NCBI GenBank assembly: GCA_005791575.1
Contig: SXWA01000217.1
Location: 1-32,103 of the forward strand
Source: Planctomycetaceae bacterium
GTDB lineage: Bacteria; Planctomycetota; Planctomycetia; Pirellulales; UBA1268
Direction: 5' to 3'
Length of the DNA stretch: 32,103 nt
Positions within the stretch are counted from its first letter, which is position 1. Every line of letters starts with the position of its first letter. The notes under the pieces were generated by a model, which saw only the letters and a list, made by a program, of their open reading frames with translations, was not told the origin of the DNA and made no database searches. Positions 23,518 through 30,509 of the stretch are shown here, piece by piece. A program made the position numbers and the translations under genes.

Positions 23518-23931
23518 CGAATCACCTGTTTCCGCGTTGTGGGACAAGGCTCCTCCGCCGGCCAGCACCGATCGGCTCACGAAGAGTCAAAATTTCAAGA
23601 ATACAAGCGATCCCACGCCCCAAGCATTCCCCGAGGATTTTTATAGTTGTGGCTTCCGAAAAGGCGAGAGGGGGGCCGGGCTCCCTGTTGCAAGCGAAAG
23701 AAACGGGTTTTTCCCCATGGTGCGGGGGGGTAAGGTGGAGTCGTCACTCGGGGGAAGCCCCGTGCCGGCTCGATCCCCGCGGGGCGGGAACGGGGGCGCG
23801 ACGGCCCGCCGCCGGCGAAGCTGCTGCCGGGCGGACGGCGGGTTGCCGTATCGGGGGAACGGTTCTTGAATGACACTTCCGGCGTGGGAACACGGGGGGC
23901 GGTGGATCGGACCGACGCAGGAGAGCGAGCG
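23518..23931. other. 414-bp divergent intergenic region (lipoprotein / FAD oxidoreductase)
   Basis: The part from about 23580 to 23720 is much more AT-rich than the rest of the window and contains AGAATA at 23598-23603, read as TATTCT towards the lipoprotein gene. The remainder is GC-rich with short inverted repeats. No gene or RNA is evident. It should hold the promoters of both flanking genes. Confidence 0.45.
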
Positions 23932-25659
23932 ATGGCAACGCAGCAACGTGGCGGTCGGGGCGGCTGGCTGGCTTGGTGCGCCGGGTTTTTCCTCGCGGCG
24001 GCCCCGTCGATGGCGCCGGCTGCCATGCCTGCCGAGACCCTCGACCGGTTCGATGTCGTCATCGCCGGCGGGAGCACCGCGGCCTTCGCGGCGGCCCTTG
24101 CTGCCGCCGAGGCGGGGGCGGTGACGGCACTCATCGAGCCGACCGACTGGGTCGGTGGCCAGCTCACCAGCAGCGGCGTGCCGGCGATCGACGAGGCGTG
24201 GCACTCGATCAAGCCCGCCGACGGAGGCGCGCCCTACTCCGTGTCGAAGGTGGCCCGGTTGCCGGCGAACATGACGCCGCGCTTCCTCCAACTGGTCCAG
24301 GCGATCGAGAACCGTGGCGACTGCTGGGTGAGCCGGTTCTGCTTCTGCCCCGACGCGTTCGTGACGAAGCATCTCGATCCGCTCGCCCGCGCCTGCGGCG
24401 ACCGGCTCACCGTGTTCCGCGACACGGTGGTGAAGCGTGTCGTGCTCACCGCCGACGGCACCCGGGTCGAGACGCTCGAATGCATCCGCCGCACACCCCG
24501 CCCCGGCGTGCCGGCCGCCGGCTACGACCGACTGCCGTCGGCCGACTTGAACGACTGGTATTCCCCTGCCGACTCCGACCGGTTCACGAAGCAGACGCTC
24601 CGCTTCGGGCCGCGTGCCGGCAAGGGCACGGTGTTCGTCGATGCCACCGAGTGGGGCGAGGTGCTGGCGCTTTCCGGCAAGGACTATCTCCAGGGGGTGG
24701 AGGAGGCCGATGGCGCGCTGACCGCGGCTCCCGGCGCCGACACCTGCGGCCAGGCGACGGTGTTCTGCTTCGCCCAGGAAATCCACCCCGAGCCGGTCGG
24801 CGAGCCCGATCGGCCGGTGTGTGCCACCGACATGGGCTACGGCGCCTACGGCGACAAGCCCGACGCATGGACGAAGATCTGGACCTACCGCCGCCTCCGC
24901 GGCAAGGGGGCGCCGGCGACCGGCGACGTCTGTCTGCAGAATTGGGGCTACTCGCAGAAACACGGTGAGGGGGGCAACGACTACCCCCACGCCTTCCTCT
25001 TCACCTCGAAGGCGGAGACCGCCGCCCAGGTGCCCGACTGGCGCGGCGGGATCGACCTCGAGGCGCTCGCCGGCGCCGAGGACCGGGCCTTCGCCTGGCA
25101 CCAGTGGTTCCGCCGCCATGCCCCCGAGGGCATCGATCCCGGCCGGATCGCGCTGGCCCCCGCGGTGCTCGGCACCGGGCACGGCCTCGCCAAGCTCCCC
25201 TACATCCGCGACACGCGCCGGGCGATCGGCCTCGACGGCTTCGTGCTCCGCTTCGCCGACCTCTCCGGTCCGGCGGCGCAGCGCACCGGCACCGTCTTCC
25301 CCGACCGGATCGCGCTCGGGGCCTACCCCGCCGACATCCATCCGGTCTCGACCTGCTCGATGCCGGACTACGCCGTGGCCGCCCACGACACGCTGCCGTT
25401 CTCGATCCCCTTCCGGGCGCTGACCCACCGCGATCTGTCGAACCTCCTCGTGGCGGGGAAGACGATGGCCCAGTCGTTCCTCGCCAACTCGGCGACGCGG
25501 CTCCATCCGATCGAGTGGTCGAGTGGCACCGCCTGCGGGATCGCGGCGGCGGAGATGGCGAGGACCGGCCGCACGAGCGCGCAGCTGCTGGCCGACATCG
25601 CGGCCCTGCAGGCGCTCGTCAAAGAGAAGACACCGATCGACTGGACGCTGCCGGAGTGA
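23932..25659 (+). CDS. Exported FAD-dependent oxidoreductase (FAD_oxidored type)
   Basis: The product has 575 residues. A signal-like hydrophobic segment (GWLAWCAGFFLAAAPSMAPA, about 11-30) is followed by the dinucleotide-binding motif FDVVIAGGSTAAFAAALAAAE (about 40-60), E69 for the ribose of FAD, and WVGGQLTSSG. The late conserved block LLVAGKTMAQSFLANSATRLH, then GTACGIAAAEMA, is typical of the FAD-dependent oxidoreductases common in planctomycetes. The substrate is unknown; relatives occur with sugar or polysaccharide degradation genes. The glycine-rich motif is AGGST rather than GxGxxG, which is common in this family. The ATG at 23932 is preferred (AGGAGAG about 8 nt upstream) over the one at 23866. 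It converges with the DUF1501 gene, 18 bp apart. Confidence 0.9.
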   Translation: MATQQRGGRGGWLAWCAGFFLAAAPSMAPAAMPAETLDRFDVVIAGGSTAAFAAALAAAEAGAVTALIEPTDWVGGQLTSSGVPAIDEAWHSIKPADGGAPYSVSKVARLPANMTPRFLQLVQAIENRGDCWVSRFCFCPDAFVTKHLDPLARACGDRLTVFRDTVVKRVVLTADGTRVETLECIRRTPRPGVPAAGYDRLPSADLNDWYSPADSDRFTKQTLRFGPRAGKGTVFVDATEWGEVLALSGKDYLQGVEEADGALTAAPGADTCGQATVFCFAQEIHPEPVGEPDRPVCATDMGYGAYGDKPDAWTKIWTYRRLRGKGAPATGDVCLQNWGYSQKHGEGGNDYPHAFLFTSKAETAAQVPDWRGGIDLEALAGAEDRAFAWHQWFRRHAPEGIDPGRIALAPAVLGTGHGLAKLPYIRDTRRAIGLDGFVLRFADLSGPAAQRTGTVFPDRIALGAYPADIHPVSTCSMPDYAVAAHDTLPFSIPFRALTHRDLSNLLVAGKTMAQSFLANSATRLHPIEWSSGTACGIAAAEMARTGRTSAQLLADIAALQALVKEKTPIDWTLPE

Positions 25660-25677
25660 ACGGCCGACCCTGGTGGA

Positions 25678-27093
25678 TCACGCGAAGAGCTTCTCGACCA
25701 CCCGGCCGGCGACGTCGGTGAGGCGGAAGTCGCGGCCCTGGTGGCGATACGTCAGCCGCCGGTGGTCGAGGCCGAGCGCCGCCAGGAGCGTGGCGTGGAG
25801 GTCGTGCATGTGGACGCGGTCCTCCACCGCATGGTGGCCGAACTCGTCAGTCGCGCCGTGGGCATGGCCCGCGCGGAACCCGCCGCCGGCCAGCCAGACG
25901 GTGAACCCGGCGGGGTTGTGGTCGCGGCCGGTGCCGTTGTCCTGGGCGTAGGGGGTGCGGCCGAATTCGCCCCCCCACCAGACGATCGTGTCGTCGAGCA
26001 GGCCGCGCCGCTTGAGATCGGCGACCAGCGCCGCCACCGGGCGATCGACCGCGCGGGCATGGTCGAGGTGCTTGGGCATGTTGGCATGCTGGTCCCAGGC
26101 GGGTGTGTTGGAGTTGTCGGTGTAGTTGACCTGCACGAACCGCACGCCGCTCTCCACCAGGCGCCGCGCCAGCAGGCACTGCCGCCCGAAGGCATCGGTC
26201 GCCTTGGTGCCGATGCCGTAGAGGGCGAGCGTCTCTGGCGTCTCGCCGGCGATGTCGAACACCGCCGGCGCCGCCACCTGCATCCGCGCCGCCAGTTCCT
26301 GCGCCGCGATCACCGCCTCGAGCTCGTCGTCGGCGGGATGGGCACGGAGCTGCTCGCGGTTGAGCGCCACGGCCAGATCGTGGGCACGCCGACCCGCGGC
26401 GCCCGTCCGCGCCGGGACGAGGTTCTTGATCGTCGCGTCGGCCGGCGGCTGCCCGGCCCGGCCGACCGCGGCCCCCTGATGGATCGCAGGGAGGAAGGCG
26501 CTGCCGTAATTGCGCGGACCGCCGTTGGCCAGTGCCGGCGACAGGCTGACGAACCCCGGCAGATCGGCGTTCTCCGTGCCGAGGCCGTAGTGGACCCACG
26601 AGCCCATGCTCGGGCGGACCGCCGTCGTGCTGCCGGTGTGGAGGAAGAGCGTGGCCGGGCCGTGGGCGATCCCCTCGGTGTGCATGCTCTTGACGAGGCA
26701 CAGGTCATCGACGATCCGCCCCATCTCCGGAAACAAGTCCGACACGAAGTGACCGCTCCGCCCCCGGCGCGCGAACGACCAGAGCGGCTTCATCACCCGC
26801 TGCGGCGGGCTGGCGCCGGTCTTGGCGATGCTGCGGAGGTCGCCGAAGGGGAGCTGTTTGCCGTCGTCGGCGTAGAGGCGCGGCTTGTGGTCGAAGCTGT
26901 CGACATGGCTCACGCCGCCGGCCATGAAGAGGAAGATGATCCGCTTGGCGCGCGGCGCGAGGTGCGGACCGACGGTGCCGGCGGCGGCGGCTCCGCCGGC
27001 CAGGCCGGCCAGTGCCAACGAGCCGAAGCCGCAGGCGCCGCGCGCCAGCGCCGCCCGGCGCGACGGCAGGAGGGAGTGGTGGCAGCCGGGCAT
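25678..27093 (-). CDS. DUF1501 protein with Tat-like signal (pair B)
   Basis: This 471-residue paralogue of the protein at 6397 has a twin-arginine-type signal (SRRAALARG, about 11-19) and a hydrophobic stretch LALAGLAGGAAAAG. Conserved segments are RIIFLFMAGGVSHVDSFDHKP, GHFVSDLFPEM, LCLVKSMHTEGIAHGPA, RLVESGVRFVQVNY, TIVWWGGEFGRTPYAQ, NPAGFTVWLAGGGFRAGHAHG and HATLLAALGLDH. The start codon is 8 nt after the stop of the upstream cytochrome-type gene, and its ribosome-binding site (TAGGAA) overlaps that stop, so the pair is translationally linked. It is the last gene of the four-gene operon starting with the NosR-like protein. The reaction is unknown. Confidence 0.93.
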   Translation of the reverse strand: MPGCHHSLLPSRRAALARGACGFGSLALAGLAGGAAAAGTVGPHLAPRAKRIIFLFMAGGVSHVDSFDHKPRLYADDGKQLPFGDLRSIAKTGASPPQRVMKPLWSFARRGRSGHFVSDLFPEMGRIVDDLCLVKSMHTEGIAHGPATLFLHTGSTTAVRPSMGSWVHYGLGTENADLPGFVSLSPALANGGPRNYGSAFLPAIHQGAAVGRAGQPPADATIKNLVPARTGAAGRRAHDLAVALNREQLRAHPADDELEAVIAAQELAARMQVAAPAVFDIAGETPETLALYGIGTKATDAFGRQCLLARRLVESGVRFVQVNYTDNSNTPAWDQHANMPKHLDHARAVDRPVAALVADLKRRGLLDDTIVWWGGEFGRTPYAQDNGTGRDHNPAGFTVWLAGGGFRAGHAHGATDEFGHHAVEDRVHMHDLHATLLAALGLDHRRLTYRHQGRDFRLTDVAGRVVEKLFA

Positions 27094-27101
27094 CGTGGTT
27101 C

Positions 27102-29531
27102 CTACCAGAGGTTGCGGAAGTCGATCGAGGCGAAGAGTGCCTGGGCGAGGGGGGCGAAGGCTTCGCTGCCGCCGCCGGAGTCGCGGAGGAATTCCAGCGC
27201 CAGCGCCCGCTCGCTCGAGGACGGCGGCCGGGAAAGGACGAGCCGATAGAGGCGCTCGACGCGCTGCTCGTCGGCCCCCTCCCCTTCCCCGTCTGGGATC
27301 TCGGCGAGGACCCGTTCCCCCGCCGCCCGCGCCTGGGCGACCACGAACGGATCATTGGCCAGCGCCAGCGCCTGCGCCGCGACCGTGCTCACCGGCCGGG
27401 CGCCGGTGGCGACGTTGACGTCGGCGAAATCGAAGACCTCGAAGAGCGGATGGCGGCGGTTGCGGAACGCGGGCACGTAGAGGCTGCGGCGCGTGTCGTC
27501 GAACACGTAGCCGTATTCGATCGTCTGCGCCGCGGTGTCGTTGGCGTCGATCTCGCGGGCACCGCGGATCGTGAGCCCGCCGCTGGTGCGGTCGAGCGTG
27601 CCGGCGGCGACGAGGATCGCGTCGCGGATCTGCTCGGCATCGAGCCGGCGGCGCCGCGCCCGGGTGAAGAGCCGGTTGTCGGGGTCGGCCGGATCAGGGG
27701 GTGCGACGGCGCCGGCGTAGGTGCGCGAGAGGACGATCGCCCGGACGAGCGGCTTGAGGCGCTCACCGCCGGCGAGGAACCGCGCCGCGAGATGATCGAG
27801 CAGGGGGGGGTTCGTCGGCGTGTCGCCAGTGGCCCCGAAGGCATCGACGCTGGCGACGATCCCGCGGCCGGTGAGCCAGTGCCAGACGCGGTTGGCAGTC
27901 ACCCGGGGCACGAGGGGATGGCCGGGGTCGCCGAGCCAAGCGGCCAGTTCGCGGCGGCCACTGGCGCCAGTGGGAATCACGAGCGCGTTGCCGAACACGG
28001 CCGGCACCCCCCGGGGCACGAGCGGCCCGCGGTTCTTCTCCACGCCGCGCACGCGCAGGGCCGTGTCGGCCGGTTCGGCCCGGTCGCGGACGGTCATCAC
28101 CGTGGGTCGCGGCGGCAGTTCGTCGCGGAGGGCCTTCTGCCGCGCCTCGAGCGCCTTGATCCTGGCCGGCGCGTCGTCGGCGGCCGCTCCCTTTGCCTCC
28201 TTGATCTGCCGGGTGAGGTCGCCCAGCTCCGTATCGATCGCGGTGCGGCGCGCGGCGACCGCCTCGGGCTCCGCCAGGGGCACGGCGATCCAGCGGGCGA
28301 CGTTGTCGGTCTCGTTGAACAGGGTCTGCGTCGAGGCGAGGATCCCGGCCAGGGCGTGGTAGTCGGCCTGCGTGATCGGCTCGAACGCATGATCGTGGCA
28401 GCGGGCGCAGCCGAACGATTGGCCGAGAAACACCTTGCCCATCGTGTCGAGCTGCTCGTCGACGATGTCCATCCGCAGCTGCTGCTTGTCCTGCTCCTCG
28501 TAGTTGGTCGGGCCGAGGACGAGGAAGCCGGTGGCGGCGAGCAGGTCCTCGCGCGCCTGCGGCGAGTCGGCGGGGAGCAGGTCGCCGGCGAGCTGGGCGG
28601 CGAGGAAGCGGTCGAAGGGCATGTCGGCGTTGATCGCCTCGATCACCCAGTCGCGGTAGCGCCACGCGTCTTTGAAGAGGAGTGTGCGGCCGCCGCCGCT
28701 GCTCTCGGCGAACCGGGCCAGGTCGAGCCAGTGGCGGCCGAACCGTTCGCCGAAGGCGGGATCGGCGAGGAGACGGTCGACGAGCCGCTCGACCGCACCG
28801 CGTGGATCACCCGCGGCATCGGCGAGGAAGGCGTCGATCTCCTCGGGCGCCGGTGGCAGGCCGGTGAGATCCTGGCGGATGCGCCGGATGAGGACCGCGG
28901 GCCCGGCAGCCGGGGCCGGGACGACGCCGGCCGCCGTGGCCGCGGCGTGGACGAAACGGTCGATCGGGTCGTGGCTCCACTCGGGGTCGGTGACCTCCGG
29001 CGGCGCCCCGGCCACGAGTGGCTGGAGGCACCACAGGCCCTTCCCTTCCTCGACCGTCATCCCGGTCGTGCCGCGCGGGCGGTTGCCCCGGTCGCGGGGC
29101 AACGGGTCGCCGTCGCGTGGATCGAACGCTCCATGGCGGATCCAGGTTTCGAGGATCGCCACCTCGTCGGCAGCGAGGCGGCCGTCGGGGGGCATTTCGG
29201 GGGCGTTCTGCTCCCAGCGCACGGCGCGGACAAGGAGACTCTCCCCCGGTTTCCCCGGCACGATCGCCGGACCGGAATCACCCCCCTGCTGCCAGCCGGC
29301 GCGGAGGTCGAGTTGGAGGCCGCCGTTGATCTCACCGGTGGCGGAGTGGCAGTCGAGGCAGTGGCGCTCGAGGAGCGGCGCCACCGCGGTGGTGAAGAAG
29401 GTCTCCCGATCGGCCGTCGTGCCGTCGTCCCCCGGCGGTTCGGCGGCAGCGGCCCGGGCGCCCCACGCGCAGCCGATCACTGCCACGCCGAGCGCGAGCA
29501 GTCGAGCGACATGGTTGGCCGGCCTGTGCAT
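27102..29531 (-). CDS. Planctomycete cytochrome-c / DUF1549 / DUF1553 protein (pair B)
   Basis: The product has 809 residues and lacks the LamG insertion of its paralogue at 7955. A signal peptide ends near CAWGARAAAAE. The cytochrome-c-like domain has RHCLDCHSATG (Cys 58 and 61, His 62) and a candidate distal methionine in PEMPPDG. DUF1549 follows, with PIDRFVHAAAT, RQDLTGLPPAPEEI, FGRHWLDLARFAES and a second CxxCH, GCARCHDHAFEP (Cys at about 375). A charged coiled-coil-like segment lies at about 430-480. DUF1553 has HPLVPRVTANRVWHWLTGRG, RRRLDAEQIRDAIL and a C-terminal LYRLVLSRPPSSSER. GGGGAGG lies 7 nt before the ATG. It sits 24 nt after apbE and 8 nt before the DUF1501 gene, so it is inside an operon with flavin-transfer genes. 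Confidence 0.93.
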   Translation of the reverse strand: MHRPANHVARLLALGVAVIGCAWGARAAAAEPPGDDGTTADRETFFTTAVAPLLERHCLDCHSATGEINGGLQLDLRAGWQQGGDSGPAIVPGKPGESLLVRAVRWEQNAPEMPPDGRLAADEVAILETWIRHGAFDPRDGDPLPRDRGNRPRGTTGMTVEEGKGLWCLQPLVAGAPPEVTDPEWSHDPIDRFVHAAATAAGVVPAPAAGPAVLIRRIRQDLTGLPPAPEEIDAFLADAAGDPRGAVERLVDRLLADPAFGERFGRHWLDLARFAESSGGGRTLLFKDAWRYRDWVIEAINADMPFDRFLAAQLAGDLLPADSPQAREDLLAATGFLVLGPTNYEEQDKQQLRMDIVDEQLDTMGKVFLGQSFGCARCHDHAFEPITQADYHALAGILASTQTLFNETDNVARWIAVPLAEPEAVAARRTAIDTELGDLTRQIKEAKGAAADDAPARIKALEARQKALRDELPPRPTVMTVRDRAEPADTALRVRGVEKNRGPLVPRGVPAVFGNALVIPTGASGRRELAAWLGDPGHPLVPRVTANRVWHWLTGRGIVASVDAFGATGDTPTNPPLLDHLAARFLAGGERLKPLVRAIVLSRTYAGAVAPPDPADPDNRLFTRARRRRLDAEQIRDAILVAAGTLDRTSGGLTIRGAREIDANDTAAQTIEYGYVFDDTRRSLYVPAFRNRRHPLFEVFDFADVNVATGARPVSTVAAQALALANDPFVVAQARAAGERVLAEIPDGEGEGADEQRVERLYRLVLSRPPSSSERALALEFLRDSGGGSEAFAPLAQALFASIDFRNLW

Positions 29532-29555
29532 GACGACACCTCCCCGACGCAGAGC

Positions 29556-30509
29556 CTACCGCGGCGCCGGAGGGCCACCAATGCGTTCCAGGGTGGAGCC
29601 GGGGGGCAATTGCCCGGTCTGGCGGCCCGGCCAGCCCGGATCTGCCGATTGGACGAGAAGGGCCACCGCCCAGGCGTCGGCCAGGGCGCAGGACGACCCG
29701 CGGATCGTCACTCCGGTCGCGGCACCGGCAACGACCAGGCCCGTCCGCGGATCGATCGGCGACCTGCCGGGGCGACTCGTGCTGGTGGCAAGCGCCATGC
29801 CGGCGGGGAGGTCGACCGACCGCGCCGGCGCGCCGGGCCCGGCCGGATCGAGATGCACCTGCCAGGGGCGGCCCGGTGCCCGCTCGCCCCACGCCCGGCA
29901 CTCGCCGCCGAGGCAGACGAGGTGGTTCCCGGAGCCGAGTTCGACCAGCCGGTCGCCGAGCGCGTCGACGGCCCAGCCGGGGCCGATGCCGCCGAGGTCG
30001 AGGCGCACCCCGGCGCGGCGCTTGCGGAGCACCGCCGTGCCGGCTGCCTCCCGGGACTCGACGAGATCGAAACCCACCGCCATCCGCGCCGCCGCGAGCG
30101 CGGTGGGAGCGGGGGTGCCGCTTTGCCAGGCCTCGACCAGCGGCAGGACGGTGGGATCGAACGCGCCCCCCGAGGCGGCGTGCACGCTCCGGCAGGCGGC
30201 GACCACCGCGGCGAGATCGGGGTCGATCGCGATCCACTCGTCGGCCGCGGCGGCGTTGAAGCGGCTCACCGTCGAGTCGTCGCGCCAGGTGCTCAGCGCC
30301 CGGTCGAGCCGCGCGAGCACCATCTCGATCTCGCGGTGGATCGCCCCCGACGACCGGTCCGCGATCGGCGCCGCGAGTGTCACCCTCCAGACCGTGCCCA
30401 TCGCCGGGCCGCCGAGGGCAATCGGTTCGGCGCCACGGGCGCACAGCGCTGCCGGCAGCGCCGCCACGATGCCGATCGCTGCCAGGAGCGCGTGCCGACG
30501 GATGCTCAT
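29556..30509 (-). CDS. apbE: FAD:protein FMN transferase
   Basis: ApbE covalently attaches FMN from FAD to a threonine in partner proteins on the outer side of the membrane, using Mg2+. The 317-residue product has a Sec signal (ALLAAIGIVAALPAALCARG). The family landmarks follow: GPAMGTVWRVTL, LSTWRDDSTVSRFN, GGAFDPTVLPLVEAW, VRLDLGGIGPGWAVDAL, LVCLGGECRAWG, ALATSTSRPG then PIDPRTG, and the late CALADAWAVALLV with the metal-binding Asp. The ATG at 30509 overlaps the stop of the NosR-like gene as ATGA, a 4-nt overlap that implies tight co-translation. The long frame continuing upstream to 31352 is the shadow of that gene. Its evident substrate is the adjacent FMN-binding protein. Confidence 0.93.
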   Translation of the reverse strand: MSIRRHALLAAIGIVAALPAALCARGAEPIALGGPAMGTVWRVTLAAPIADRSSGAIHREIEMVLARLDRALSTWRDDSTVSRFNAAAADEWIAIDPDLAAVVAACRSVHAASGGAFDPTVLPLVEAWQSGTPAPTALAAARMAVGFDLVESREAAGTAVLRKRRAGVRLDLGGIGPGWAVDALGDRLVELGSGNHLVCLGGECRAWGERAPGRPWQVHLDPAGPGAPARSVDLPAGMALATSTSRPGRSPIDPRTGLVVAGAATGVTIRGSSCALADAWAVALLVQSADPGWPGRQTGQLPPGSTLERIGGPPAPR

